Shown: positions 1 to 12,772, counted from the first letter of the stretch. The stretch is 64,000 nt of DNA from Delphinus delphis (GCF_949987515.2 NC_082688.1:105317893-105381892); one strand, 5' to 3'. Notes: generated by a model not told the origin, from the letters alone. Numbers and translations are program-made.

Positions 1-394
1 TGCTTATATTACCCTTTCTCATCATCTTCCCTGTTACCATGTCTCTATTCTGGTTTATTTTTTCTTATTTAGAACCCTTTCTCAATTATTTTTCTCAGTT
101 GGGGTAACTGAGAAAATATACTCTCTCAATTCTTGCATATTTGCAATTTTTTTCATATATCAAAGTGTAAGTTTTGTTGGTATGGAATTCTTTTCTCCTT
201 GTCCCCTGTGAATGTTATTCAACTCTTTCTTTCTCTTTTTTTAAAGTATAACAGATTAGAAGTCCAATGAGGAGCTGATTTTTTATCTTTTATAACTTAC
301 TTGCTTTTTATAGCTGGGTGCTTAAATATGATTCAGCATCCTTGAACTTTTATCCCTGATACCTTTTAATGTACATTTTCTTTTATTGTAATAC

Positions 395-1135
395 TCTACT
401 TTTTGCAGTAATAAAATATACATAATATAAAATTTACTATTTTAACCATTTTTAAGCATACAGTTCAGTGACATTAAGCACAGTAAACATTGTTGTACAA
501 CCATCACTGTCATCCATCTCTAGAACTTTTTCATCTTCCCAAACTGAAACTTTGTACCATTAAACAATAACTCCCCCTTCCACAGCCCCATTCAAGCACC
601 ATTCTACTTTCTATTTGAATTTGATGACTCTAAATACCTCTTAAAAGTGGAATTATACAGTATTTGACCTTTTGTGACTGTCTTGTTTCACTTAGTGTAA
701 TGCCTTCAGGGTTCATCCGTGTTACTATGTCAGAATTTCCTTGTTTTTTAAGGCTGAATAATATTCCCTTATATGTTATGTGTGTACCACATTTTGTTTA
801 GCCATTCATCCATCGATGGACATTTGAGTTTGTTTCCACCTTTTGGCTTTTGTGAATATGCTGCTATAAACTTGGGTGTACAAATATATTTTCGAGTCCC
901 TGCTTTCACTTCTTCTGGGTATACACCCAGAAGTAGAACTGCGGATCTTATGGTAATCTGTGTTTAATTGTTTTGAGGAACTGCCATACTATTGTATTTT
1001 CCATAGTGGCACCACCATTACACATTTTCATCGGCAGCACACAAAGCTTTTATTTTATCCACATCTGTGCCAATCCTTGTTATTTTCTGTTTCTTGATTA
1101 TAGCCATTCTAATGGGTGTGATTTTAATATACATT
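395..1135 (-). mobile_element. Old L1 (L1M-type) 3' fragment
   Basis: The + strand reads as the reverse complement of an L1 3'UTR followed by the ORF2 C-terminal coding region. Typical phrases are TTTAACCATTTTTAAGC followed by CAGTTCAGTGACATTAAG, then the block corresponding to the ORF2 tail (CATCGATGGACATTTGAGTT, mirroring the 'tgtccatcaa' phrase of sense L1). Many substitutions and no open frame indicate an old copy. Boundaries are approximate. Confidence 0.75.
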
Positions 1136-2579
1136 TTTAATCTGTCAGTTTAAAAAAAATCTGTATCCTATGCTAGGAGGGCTCTGTGACGTTGAACCTG
1201 AGAGTAGAGAACTCATAGCACCATGCTTGCTTGGTCTTCTGTTCTTAGAATATTTTATTTTTATAGAATATTTTTAGCCCATTTATATCTGAAATATAAA
1301 TGACATGAATTCAGTGATTTGCAGTTATACAGGTCTGTATCAGTGTCTTAATCTCAGTTTTCTTATCTGTGAAATGAGGGTCTTTGGTGATTTACTTCCT
1401 AGATTGTCTGATTCAGCTGTAGCATCATTCGCATTCTTACAGAATAAAGGTCAGAATTACTGCAAGGCATTTACCAGCCCTCCATAGATAGTGGAAGTCC
1501 TCCCTTTCTACCTGTCTTCTCATACATACATGTTAAAGGCCAACAACACAGGTCTACTTATTCCCTAATCATCCTTCATAATCTCTTTTAATTGTTCCTT
1601 CTCCCTGATTCTTTCCTCCACTGATTCTAACCTCCCTTCACATTTTGGTTTGGTGGAAGTTTTATTCTAAACTTCAGATAACAGCTGAGATCTCACTTGA
1701 AGAAGTCTTCCCAGTTCTCTGTGACCTAAATTAATTTCTAAATTGTTATTCTCATAGACCTTGAATTTTTAGACTTATCACATTATGCCTTTTATTAGAA
1801 GGATGTGTGTGTGTGTGATTTTTATTTGACCCTTCCGCATAGTTTAATAAGGTTCTACACTGCTGGGACCATATCTTACTCATATTATGACCTTGTGCCT
1901 ATGTCAGGGCAAGTAAATACTTAGTATATTTTAACTGCATTTGAGCAAGAGTGGAAAAAACGTGTATTGACCAGTAATCAGTTTTGTGGCTTGGTGTTGC
2001 TATTTTGTCTAGGAAATGTAATCAACAATATTTTCAGTAGATTTTCTTTGTATTTTATATCTACCTTTTAGGACCAGTGTTTCTTAAGTCAGCAATAAAA
2101 TTAACTACAGCAGGAACTTCATTAAAGCTACAATTTAGGATATGAAATATGAAAGATTTCTAACTTTACCCTGTACATTTCACATATATCATTAGTCACT
2201 GTTAGACACTTTGGTCTTGCTTTATATAATTCAGTGCTGAATGTGTATTTTAATGAGAGAGTTTTTGACATCAACATTTTTAACTTTTGTCTAATTTATA
2301 ATATTAACTTTGAGTTCATGGAAATAGCTGCCTCTATAGATTATGGTTTGAAAGTGCTAATAAGTTCAGTCAGTAATACATGATCTTTAGCTCCTAAACT
2401 GTGAATGGTAGATTTCACTTTTTGTTCAGATCTATGTCTGAATTGAAAGGGGTCACAGTGTCTGAATGCTGAATAAAGCAGTAGAATGCTAATCAGAAGA
2501 TAGAAGTACTAGACTCACTCCATTATTAACTTACACTCTGTTCAGGAATCGACATGGGTATTGGTGTCTTTTTTAAACT

Positions 2580-2790
2580 GGTATTAATAGTCTCTGCTAC
2601 TTGATAGTTTGTGAAGTGCTTCATCACCACCATTTAAAAAATGTTTTAAATTCTTGTAGCGTTTTGAAGTAGTTATCTATTATCCCTGTTTTATAGATGC
2701 AGAGATTGAGACTTAGAGAAATTCAGTCACTGAAGATTTGGCTAGCAGTAAAATAAGTAATAGACTTGGAACTAGACCCCAGGATTTACC
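2580..2790 (-). mobile_element. MIR SINE relic
   Basis: The order of phrases (small interval to 'tatccctgttttatagatgcagag', then 'ttcagtcactgaagatttggctagcag', then a 'gacttggaactagacccagg' block) matches the reverse complement of the ancient tRNA-derived MIR core and 3' part. It is highly diverged, so boundaries and subfamily are uncertain. Confidence 0.6.
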
Positions 2791-3209
2791 CCACAGTTAA
2801 GACTGTTAGCTGCAATCATGCTGTGGTGTGGTTTTTTGTTTATAGGATTCTACATAAATGCATTGATGTTATTATCAACAAATTATCTTGAATGTCACTA
2901 CAGTGTGTGTATATATATATATTCCATTGCATGTTTAAATCTGTTTCCCTCAGTGGTGTCTGGTAACAGATTAAGCTTCAGGGGTATGATTTTCATTACT
3001 TTTTCCAAGTGAATGATTTTGAAAGCTATCAAAAGCATTTTTCTATTTTTAAAATTTTCCTTCAAACCAATGTTTCCTTTCAGAATTACAAAATAATTTT
3101 AAAATCATGAGTATCCGATGTTAACTGTTAATCCTTAAGTATGTAATTAAAATTTTTGTTCAATACTTGATTAAAAACTATTTCTGAATTTTCTGTCTTT
3201 ATTCCACAG

Positions 3210-3289
3210 AATGATAAATAACGCTGATCATCTCTAGAAAAGATATTGATTCACCTCATGTAAAGTATGCTCAGTTCCTTTCCAGTGGT
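3210..3289 (+). CDS. HMBOX1: HMBOX1 first coding exon (5'UTR 3210-3266, CDS 3267-3289)
   Basis: The acceptor is a pyrimidine-rich tract ending TTCCACAG at 3209; the donor is GGT|GTAAGT at 3290. The start ATG at 3267-3269 opens MLSSFPV plus two bases (GT) that combine with the first base of the exon at 17074 to make the eighth codon (Val). This matches the known N-terminus of HMBOX1. The start is supported by an in-frame TAA at 3261-3263 directly upstream and an A at position -3. A second in-frame ATG (codon 13, 17087-17089, context ACCATGT) could serve as an internal start. The exon is unusual in carrying two tiny upstream ORFs within 57 bases of leader. It lies 13.8 kb from the next exon. 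Confidence 0.9.
3211..3263 (+). promoter_or_regulatory. Two upstream ORFs in the HMBOX1 leader, one a start-stop element
   Basis: An eight-codon uORF runs 3211-3237 (MINNADHL then TAG), in a different frame from the main ORF. A minimal uORF, ATG immediately followed by TAA, sits at 3258-3263, only three bases (AGT) short of the main ATG at 3267 and in the same frame. Such start-stop elements are known in other genes to stall or recycle ribosomes and lower main-ORF translation. A regulatory role here is inference. The start-stop ATG has C at -3, a weak context, so many ribosomes may scan past it. Confidence 0.6.
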
Positions 3290-4235
3290 GTAAGTATCTA
3301 ATTCTTCTCTTAATTTTCATCCTCTCAATTGTTTTAATAAAATTTAAAAATCATTATGATTATGATCCACAAATGACAGCAGGCGTTTGTAGAGCTGAAA
3401 GAATTTTTTCATAGTTATGTGGTAAGGAATGAATTTTCAAATCTATCAACTTTCTCTTTTACCATTTCTGTTTCAAGTTTGAAGTCTAACATTAATTTTC
3501 AATTGAACATAAAATTACATATAATTTTAAACTGCTTAATAGCCTAGAAATTTGTGAAACAGATGGCTGGTATTAAATACCTTGTGACAAGCAGAATATT
3601 GGAAGAATGCTACCTTAATGCTGCCTTTTGTATGCAAACTACTAAACACCTTAGCCATTTTCTTTACCTACTGGGGATGATAATGTAGTTAAGTCTATTA
3701 GCTAATGTAGCTGGTAGACTTTCTTTGGAGTCTGGCAAAAAATACAAATTGGATGGTGGTATTATGTAGAGAGTGTTTTTTGTGCTAGGACATGAGCTGT
3801 AACCACTAGTTCATATTAAATAGGCCTCTGAATAAAAGTATTCTAGAGTAGATAAAGTATCTATTAGCTCATTAAGTACATCTTTAGAGTCTAGTGCAGA
3901 GTGCCTTTAGCGTAAGCATTTTCTAAAATTTGGGTCAACCAATATTTCAATTAAATTCCTTCTGTTTTGGTTGACAGTTCTATAATCCAGTAAGTAGACA
4001 TTAAGATAGATTTTCCTTGTTATTTAGGTTTTTTGTTAAACTTTTTTCTTCTCTCATTGGCTTTATCATATATCTAAAAGTCTCTGGAATAGGCCAGGTG
4101 GTGTGAACTGTAGCCTGAGTTGCTGCTAAGTAGCTGTGTCCTTGGGAAAGGGAAGGCACTGTGTTTGCTTTGGGCCTGAGTTTCCCTTTTTTAAAAAATA
4201 CAATTTATTTGTTAATGGCTATTTTCTATAGCCAT

Positions 4236-4365
4236 TAGAATGTAATTAAGCATCATGAGGGCAGGAATTTTTGCCTAACTTGTTCCTTGTTGCATCCTCT
4301 CTGCCTTGTACATGGTCTGACACATAGGGGTCACTCAATAAGTGTTAGTTGAATGATTTTTGTCT
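4236..4365 (+). mobile_element. L2 LINE 3' end relic
   Basis: The series 'catgagggcaggaattt', 'ccttgttgcatcctctctgcc', 'gacacataggggtcactcaataagtg' and 'gttgaatgatt' follows the order of the conserved L2 3' tail in sense orientation. It is old and diverged. Confidence 0.65.
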
Positions 4366-5896
4366 AAATGGTCTCCTGTTCTCTGATTGCACACCTAATT
4401 TATATCTCCCTCTGTAAACTTACATGTTTTTGTCAACACTAGGATTTTATTTTCCCAAATGTGTATAAGGTGGCTGTAATTTAAAAATCTCAACCTTAAT
4501 TAGTGGTAATTTAAAAATAGCTATTAAAGTATGATTGTAAATTGAATATAATCTTATTTTTCTCAAAATCTTTTTATTATGAAAAGAACATTTTTATACT
4601 ATTATCTGTAGTCATAGTCTCTCTTCTCTGCGTTAGTCAGTTCTGCCATTGGTTTGAATTATAGAATCATTTTACCATACTGTGAAGCTCAATCCCCAGC
4701 AAATCTTCATTTCTTACTTATTCTCACTCTTGTCATTTTCTTACTTTAAAATTGCCTCTCCTTTGATGGTAATAATAATTGTGTGTGTAATGTGCCATAA
4801 ATAGTAAGAAGGGCCTTAGTACGTCTTTAGTTGGTTAATATTATGACTGATGCAATAATGTGTTAAATCATCATGGAATAAATACCATGTATGATAAACA
4901 AAACTAATACATGACTAGACCATATTTTGCCTAGTCATTCTAGATAAAAAGATAAAGACAGCAGTCAAGCTGAAGAAAATGCTGTGTTATCCAATAAGGT
5001 CTTATTATCTGTTGATGATTTACAGGTAAGGTAGTTGTGTCATATTTGCACATATGATTTCAAGATTAATCATTTGTGAATGCTTTAACCTTCATGATTA
5101 TAGGATTTAGTTTAAGAAAGTATGTTCTGGACCTCGGGCCTTATCCAAGAAGGGTTTACATATCCAAGTGGGGTAAAATTTATTGTAAAATACGTTTACT
5201 ATTATGGTCTAGTAGTATGGTCTTTTAGAATGTCAGTTTATGAACTGAGGCATAATTCCTGAATTTAATTGTTCTTTTATGCTTCAGACATTGTCTGTGT
5301 TGTTACAGTGTCAAAATTCTTCTCACATCATTTTCAATTACTGTTGGCCTGAGTCTGCATTCAGATTAGTAATTTGAAGTGAAAGATGTTCCTTATCCTG
5401 TGAACAGTTCTTCTGCTACATAGGAAATTAATTCAGTTCTTACATGTTATCTTTTTCTGTTATAAAAGAATTGCTGGTATAATGGACTTAGATGACCTTT
5501 GTAGGTCATTTTAGCCATAATTTCATGATTATGTGCTTAAACTAGGTGAATTATAAGAAATAAAATTCGAAAATGACAGAATGTGTACCTTGTTTATGTT
5601 AATGCCACTGGAATATTGTTCTCAATATCCAAGAAAGCTTCTAATCTTGGCATTTTCTCAGTAAAATATTGTACCTTCAGTGTCATATGCATGATTTGAT
5701 CCTGCTCATTATGCCACTATCATTCTGCTCTATAGGAGTCATACATTTTATTCTAGCAATTGTAGATCTTTTTACTTAAGGTATATCTTTGTATTAGGGA
5801 CCTCTCTTGGTGCAAGGCACAGACATCTAATTTAAACAAGGTGAAGCATAAAGGGAAGTTTATGCTCTTACATAACAATATAGCAAGAAGAGCAGG

Positions 5897-5974
5897 AGTG
5901 GACTTCCGTGGTGGTCCAGTGGTTAAGACTCTGCGCTTCCACTGCAGGGGGCATGGGTTCAACCCCTGGTGGGG
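5897..5974 (+). mobile_element. Short cetartiodactyl tRNA-derived SINE with 12-bp TSD
   Basis: The tRNA-like head GTCCAGTGGTTAAGACTCTG and a B-box-like GGTTCAACCCC are seen. The element is flanked by identical AAGAAGAGCAGG at 5885-5896 and 5975-5986. It is only 78 bp and lacks the 3' body and A-tail, ending just after the B box. Confidence 0.85.
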
Positions 5975-6839
5975 AAGAAGAGCAGGGATGAGGTAGGGGC
6001 TTAGGAATGACTAGAACAAGGGATATGAACACTGTAGAACTTTCCCCTTTGCTCTGCATTTCTTAGTATGCCTGCTTTAGTTTCCTACAAACTAGCTTCT
6101 TCTGCATGGTGAGGAATATACCAGACTAACATCTTCCCACAGCTGAGCACAGTTACAGTGACTGTCCATCTTCCTTCTACTCTAACCTGAATATTTTGAG
6201 GAGAACAAGGCTTGGTTTCCTTGTGTGCCCACGCTGTTGGCCAGAAGGTAGGGTATTTTGAGTGACATCCCCAAGAACATGTGATTGGAAACAATGAGGC
6301 ATTCTGTGTAGACAAAATAATAGGTGCCTTCTGTTATATCCTTTTATGACTTTGGATTAAAAATGTTTCCCATAGTCAAGGAATCTGAAATAACATAATA
6401 TTACATTGCTTCAGATACTGTGGAATCTTTAGTTCTGGTAGTTGTAATATAAGCTTTAGGATGGATACTTTTCAGTTAACAGGTTAAATTCTTGTAATTT
6501 ATTTTAGTTTTATGCTAATATATACAGAGTGCTGTTCCATACAGAGAGACGTTTGAAGAATTATATACAGAATTCTATCTGCTCTGATATAAATGGGATA
6601 GGAAAATATCATAATTGATTTTTTTTGTCTGTATAATAAAACAGTCCTTGAAATCTCGTATCTAAACAAGGTCAGTTTATGGTGAATTTTGAAAGTATGA
6701 AGACCTTCAAAGCATGAAGTTAGCAATGGACAACTCCATTTTCAAGAGCAAAGAATAACGTACAGAAACCTGAATTTACCAAATCATTAAGTTAAGAGGT
6801 AAATTATTTGGATTACTAAAGGGATTTGGCAGCTACTTT

Positions 6840-7059
6840 AAAAAATTTTTTTATTTTTTATATTTTTGCGGTACGCGGGCCTTTCACTGCTGTGGCCCCT
6901 CCTGCCGCGGAGCACAGGCTCCGGACGCGCAGGCCCAGCGGCCATGGCTCACGGGCCCAGTCGCTCCGCGGCACGCGGGATCCTCCCGGACCAGGGCATG
7001 AACCCGCGTCCCCCGCATCGGCAGACGGACCCCGAACCACTGCGCCACCAGGGAAGCCC
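6840..7059 (-). mobile_element. Cetacean-type tRNA SINE with 14-bp TSD
   Basis: It reads as the reverse complement of the SINE: T-rich tail, GCGGTACGCGGGCC, a middle 'gcggccatggctcacgg' block, and end CCACCAGGGAAGCCC. Identical TTGGCAGCTACTTT copies flank it at 6826-6839 and 7060-7073. Short open frames across it on both strands are GC-rich chance ORFs. Confidence 0.93.
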
Positions 7060-7554
7060 TTGGCAGCTACTTTTAAAAAGAACTTCCTAGGATTAAGAAT
7101 TAATGTGTTACTAAGCACTTGATAGAAAGGACCAAGGGCTGAGGGTTAAGATAGAAACTGAAGTGTCAAGTGTCTCTTATAAGCCATTAGGAAAATGTTT
7201 ACACAGCTTTTTCAACAAATTTTGAATGTAATATACCTACTGAAAAATGTACAAATCAGTAGTGTACAACTTGGTGAATGTTCACAGCTAATGTACCTAT
7301 GTAATGTAACTAGCATAGAACAGAACATTACCAACACTGCATAGCATTTTAATAATAGAGCATTTGTGTTAATAAGCAGGGTTCTTTTGACATCAGTTAG
7401 GAGAAAAAGTAAATGAGTTACTCTGGTTGAAAGTTTTTTTTTTTTCTCTCTCTCCCAACTAGCTGATGGTATGTTATGGGGGGTGTGGGGGAGGGGGTGG
7501 TATATGAAGCTAACAAGAAAATTAGCAGAGTACAGTTGTAATTGCCAAAGATTT

Positions 7555-8260
7555 AGAATAGCTAATAATTGGCAGCCGTCCAGGTGTCCGAAATAGAATG
7601 GCTAAACAAAACTGTGGTATATTCCTACAATGAAGTACTATTCAGTAATAAAAAGGAACAAACTGCTGATACATACAACATTGCAGATGAATCTCAAAAA
7701 CTTTATACTGAAAGAAGCCTTACACAAAAGAATACATAGAAGTTCCATTTAGATGAGGTTCTGGAACAGACAAAACTAATCTGTCATGGGAAAAAAATCT
7801 GAGCAGTGATTGCCTCTGAGGGAAGAGGACAGGGACTGACCAGGAAGGGGCATGAGGGAACTTCCTGGGGTGATGGTAATATTCTGTAACTTCATAGGGG
7901 TTTGAATTTCACAGGTGGATGTACTTCTCAGAACTCATAGATGGTAAACATAAGATTTTCATATTTTATTTTATCTAAATTTTACTTCAAGAGAAAAAAT
8001 ACCTGAACAAATACTGAGCTCTAATTAATGATATACATGTGGAAGTATTTAGGGGGAAGTGTACAGATGTCTGTAACTGATTTTGAAATGCATCAAAAGA
8101 TGAGATGAATAGAGGGATGGATGCATAAAGGAATGGATGGATATGTAGTAAAGCAAGTAAAATGTTAATGGTAAAATCTAGGTCGTTAGTGTATGGGCAT
8201 TCACTGTAAATTTATTTCAACTTTTCTCTGTGTTTAAAATTTTACATTATAAAACCTTGA
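7555..8260 (+). mobile_element. Old L1M fragment (ORF2 end and 3'UTR)
   Basis: Sense-strand L1 phrases appear in order: 'gtccgaaatagaatggctaaac', a variant of 'caatggaatactattcagcaataaaaagg', 'catgcagatgaatctcaaaa', then a 3'UTR-like purine-rich block with 'ggggtgatggtaatattctg' and a terminal 'ttttacattataaaacctt'. Heavily mutated, no open frame. Confidence 0.75.
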
Positions 8261-8507
8261 AGGAAAAAAACTAGGCAATCAGGAAAGAATGTAATTGTCA
8301 TGAAAACAGGACTTTTATGATGAATAGCTTGTCACAAATGAATATTGGAAGAGGGCAAAAGAAAATGTTTATAGGTATAAGGCAGATACTGTGGCCCATG
8401 GGCACAAATGACCTGCAGCATGTTATTTTAGGTCCACAAAATGTTTGTTTTTATTTTTAATGAGCCTGTCTCTAAAACTAGAACTGTTTCACAAAAAAAT
8501 TATAGAT

Positions 8508-8524
8508 TTCTGCCTGCTTATTTT
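8508..8524. repeat. Target-site duplication of the full-length L1 (left copy; right copy 15362-15378)
   Basis: TTCTGCCTGCTTATTTT occurs identically at both ends of the L1. Read in the L1 sense direction, the base pair preceding the right copy gives TT|AAAA, the preferred L1 endonuclease nick site. Confidence 0.93.
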
Positions 8525-8896
8525 TTTTTTAAACATCTTTATTGGAGTATAATTGCTTTACAATGGTATGTTAGTTTCAGCTTCACAACAAAATGAATCG
8601 GTTATATATATACATATGTTCCCATATCTCTTCCCGCTTGCGTCTCCCTCCCTCCCACCCTCCCTATCCCACCCCTCCAGGCGGTCACAAAGCACCGAGC
8701 TGATCTCCCTGTGCTACGTGGCTGCTTCCCACTAGCTATCTACCTTACGTTTGGTAGTGTATATATGTCCATGCCTCTTTATCGCTTTGTCACCGTTTAC
8801 CCTTCCCCCTCCCCATAGCCTCAAGTCCATTCTCTAGTAAGTCTGTGTCTTTATTCCTGTTTCACCCCTAGGTTTTTCATGACATTTTTTTTTTTC

Positions 8897-11800
8897 TTAA
8901 ATTCCATATATATGTGTTAGCATACGGTATTTGTCTCTCTCTTTCTGACTTACTTCACTCTGTATGACAGACTCTAGGTCTATCCACCTCATTACAAATA
9001 GCTCAATTTCGTCTCTTTTTATGGCTGAGTAATATTCCATTGTATATATGTGCCACATCTTCTTTATCCATTCATCCGATGATGGACACTTAGGTTGTTT
9101 CCATCTCTGGGCTATTGTAAATAGAGCTGCAATGAACATTTTGGTACATGACTCTTTTTGAATTTTGGTTTTCTCAGGGTATATGCCCAGTAGTGGGATT
9201 GCTGGGTCATATGGTAGTTCTATTTGTAGCTTTTTAAGGAACCTCCATACAGTTCTGCATAGTGGCTGTATCAATTTACATTCCCACCAACAGTGTAAGA
9301 GGGTTCCCTTTTCTCCACACCCTCTCCAGCATTTATTGTTTCTAGATTTTTTGATGATGGCCATTCTGACTGGTGTGAGATGATATCTCATTGTAGTTTT
9401 GATTTGCATTTCTCTAATGATTAATGATGTTGAGCATTCTTTCATGTGTTTGTTGGCAGTCTGTATATCTTCTTTGGAGAAATGTCTATTTAGGTCTTCT
9501 GCCCATTTTTGGATTGGGTTGTTTGTTTTTTTGTTATTAAGCTGCATGAGCTGCTTATAAATTTTGGAGATTAATCCTTTGTCAGTTGCTTCATTTGCAA
9601 ATATTTTCTCCCATTCTGAGGGTTGTCTTTTGGTCTTCTTTATGGTTTCCTTTGCTGTGCAAAAGCTTTTTAAGTTTCATTAGGTCCCATTTGTTTACTT
9701 TTGTTTTTATTTCCATTTCTCTAGGAGGTGGGTCAAAAAGGACCTTGCTGTGATTTATGTCATAGAGTGTTCTGCCTATGTTTTCCTCTAAGAGTTTGAT
9801 AGTTTCTGTCCTTACATTTAGGTCTTTAATCCATTTTGAGCTTATTTTTGTGTATGGTGTTAGGGAGTGATCTAATCTCATACTTTTACATGTAGCTGTC
9901 CAGTTTTCCCAGCACCACTTATTGAATAGGCTGTCCTTTCTCCACTGTACATTTCTGCCTCCTTTGTCAAAGATAAGGTGACCATATGTGCGTGGGTTTA
10001 TCTCTGGGCTTTCTATCCTGTTCCATTGATCTATATTTCTGTTTTTGTGCCAGTACCATACTGTCTTGATTACTGTAGCTTTGTAGTATAGTCTGAAGTC
10101 AGGAAGCCTGATTCCTCCAGCTCCATTTTTCGTTCTCAAGATTGCTTTGGCTATTCGGGGTCTTTTGTGTTTCCATACAAATTGTGAAATTTTTTGTTCT
10201 AGTTCTGTGAAAAATGCCAGTGGTAGTTTCATAGGGATTGCATTGAATCTGTAGATTGCTTTGGGTAGTAGAGTCATTTTCACAATGTTGATTCTTCCAA
10301 TCCAAGAACATGGTATATCTCTCCATCTATTTGTATCATCTTTAATTTCTTTCATCAGTGTCTTATAATTTTCTGCATACAGGTCTTTTGTCTCCTTAGG
10401 TAGGTTTATTCCTAGGTATTTTATTCTTTTTGTTGCAATGGTAAATGGGAGTGTTTTCTTGATTTCACTTTCAGATTTTTCATCCTTAGTGTATAGGAAT
10501 GCCAGAGATTTCTGTGCATTAATTTTGTATCCTGCTACTTTACCAAATTCATTGATTAGCTCTAGTAGTTTTCTGGTAGCATCCTTAGGATTCTGTATGT
10601 ATAGTATCATGTCATCTGCAAACAGTGACAGCTTTACTTCTCCTTTTCCGATTTGGATTCCTTTTATTTCCTTTTCTTCTCTGATTGCTGTGGCTAAAAC
10701 TTCCAAAACTATGTTGAATAAGAGTGGTGAGAGTGGGCAACCTTGTCTTGTTCCTGATCTTAGTGGAAATGCTTTCAGTTTTTCACCATTGAGGACGATG
10801 TTGGCTGTGGGTTTGTCATATATGGCCTTTATTATGTTGAGGAAAGTTCCCTCTATGCCTACTTTCTGCAGGGTTTTTATCATAAATGGGTGTTGAATTT
10901 TGTCAAAAGCTTTCTCTGCATCTATTGAGATGATCATATGGTTTTTCTCCTTCAATTTGTTAATATGGTGTATCACGTTGATTGGTTTGCATATATTGAA
11001 GAATCCTTGCATTCCTGCAATAAACCCCACTTGATCATGGTGTATGATCCGTTTAATGTGCTGTTGGATTCTGTTTGCTAGTATTTTGTTGAGGATCTTT
11101 GCATCTATATTCATCAGTGATATTGGCCTGTAGTTTTCTTTCTTTGTGACATCCTTGTCTGGTTTTGGTATCAGGGTGATGGTGGCCTCGTAGAATGAGT
11201 TGGGGAGTGTTCCTCCCTCTGCTATATTTTGGAAGAGTCTGAGAAGGATAGGTGATAGCTCTTCTCTAAATGTTTGATAGAATTCGCCTGTGAAGCCATC
11301 TGGTCCTGGGCTTTTGCTTGTTGGAAGATTTTTAATCACAGTTTCAATTTCAGTGCTTGTGATTGGTCTGTTCATATTTTCTATTTCTTCCTGATTCAGT
11401 CTTGGCAGGTTGTGCCTTTCTAAGAATTTGTCCATTTCTTCCAGGTTGTCCATTTTATTGGCATAGAGTTGCTTGTAGTAATCTCTCATGATCTTTTGTA
11501 TTTCTGCAGTGTCAGTTGTTACTTCTCCTTTTTCATTTCTAATTCTATTGATTTGAGTCTTCTCCCTTTTTTTCTTGATGAGTCTGGCTAATGGTTTATC
11601 AATTTTGTTTATCCTTTCAAAGAACCAGCTTTTAGTTTTATTGATCTTTGCTATCGTTTCCTTCATTTCTTTTTCATTTATTTCAGATCTGATTTTTATG
11701 ATTTCTTTCCTCCTGATAACTTTGGGGTTTTTTTGTTCTTCTTTCTCTAATTGCTTTAGGTGCAAGGTTAGGTTGTTTATTCGAGATGTTTCCTGTTTCT

Positions 11801-12716
11801 TAAGGTAAGATTGTATTGCTATAAACTTCCCTCTTAGAACTGCTTTTGCTGCATCCCATAGATTTTGAGTCGTCGTGTCTCCATTGTCATTTGTTTCTAG
11901 GTATTTTTTGATTTCCTCTTTGATTTCTTCAGTGATCACTTCGTTATTAAGTAGTGTATTGTTTAGCCTCCATGTGTTTGTATTTTTTACAGATCTTCTC
12001 CTGTAATTGATATCGAGTCTCATAGCGTTGTGGTCGGAAAAGATACTTGATACAATTTCAATTTTCTTAAATTTACCAAGGCTTGATTTGTGACCCAAGA
12101 TATGATCTATCCTGGAGAATGTTCCATGAGCACTTGAGAAAAATGTGTATTCTGTTGTTTTTGGATGGAATGTCCTATAAATATCAATTAACTCCATCTC
12201 GTTTAATGTATCATTTAAAGCTTGTGTTTCCTTATTTATTTTCATTTTGGATGATCTGTCCATTGGTGAAAGTGGGGTGTTAAAGTCCCCTACTATGAAT
12301 GTGTTACTGTCAATTTCCCCTTTTATGGTTGTCAGTATTTGCCTTATGTATTGAGGTGCACCTATGTTGGGTGCATAAATATTTACAATTGTTATATCTT
12401 CCTCTTGGATCGATCCCTTGATCATTATGTAGTGTCCTTCTTTGTCTCTTCTAATAGTCTTTGTTTTAAAGTCTATTTTGTCTGATATGAGAATTGCTAC
12501 TCCAGCTTTCTTTTGGTTTCCATTTGCATGAAATACCTTTTTCCATCCCCTTACTTTCAGTCTGTATGTGTCTCTAGGTCTGAAGTGGGTCTCTTGTATA
12601 CAGCAAATATATGGGTCTTGTTTTTGTATCCATTCAGCCAATCTGTGTCTTTTGGTGGGAGCATTTAGTCCATTTACATTTAAGGTAATTATCGGTATGT
12701 GTGTTCCCATTCCCAT
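8897..12716 (-). pseudogene. L1 ORF2 (endonuclease / reverse transcriptase), one frameshift
   Basis: Two overlapping open frames make up an ORF2 of about 1,270 codons, the normal L1 length. The first (12716-9591, 1041 codons) carries the AP-type endonuclease with NVNG at residues 13-16, QETH (Glu42), GDFN and SDHN near the end of the domain, then the reverse transcriptase with the FADD catalytic box near residue 700. It loses frame at an A5 run (T-run 9667-9671 on +), reads about 25 aberrant residues and stops at TGA 9593-9591. The correct frame is closed by TGA just upstream of that run, opens there and continues to TAA 8899-8897, including the Cys-rich motif C-X3-C-X7-H-X4-C. The neat explanation is one extra A. 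Known role: nicks target DNA and copies L1 RNA into the genome. Confidence 0.92.
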
Positions 12717-12772
12717 TTTCTTAATTGTTTTGGGTTTGTTATTGTAGGTCTTTTCCTTTTTGTGTTTCTTGC

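Larger units (their letters stand above)
1..3209. other. Non-coding DNA upstream of the first HMBOX1 coding exon (5' intron)
   Basis: No open reading frame here resembles a protein. The stretch ends in a pyrimidine-rich tract and CAG at 3207-3209, which is the acceptor of the first coding exon, so the upstream part is most simply an intron between a non-coding 5' exon outside the window and the exon at 3210. It contains an old L1 tail (about 395-1135), possible L2-like sequence around 1640-1930, a short GT run near 1806 and a MIR relic near 2580-2790. No CpG island or promoter is visible, so the HMBOX1 promoter is probably outside the window. The remainder is AT-rich sequence in which I recognise nothing. 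Confidence 0.6.

Noticed and set aside
6826..7122. Overlapping ORFs of 74-98 codons on both strands
   Set aside because: They lie in a GC-rich SINE bounded by a target duplication; the same peptides recur at other SINEs in the window.
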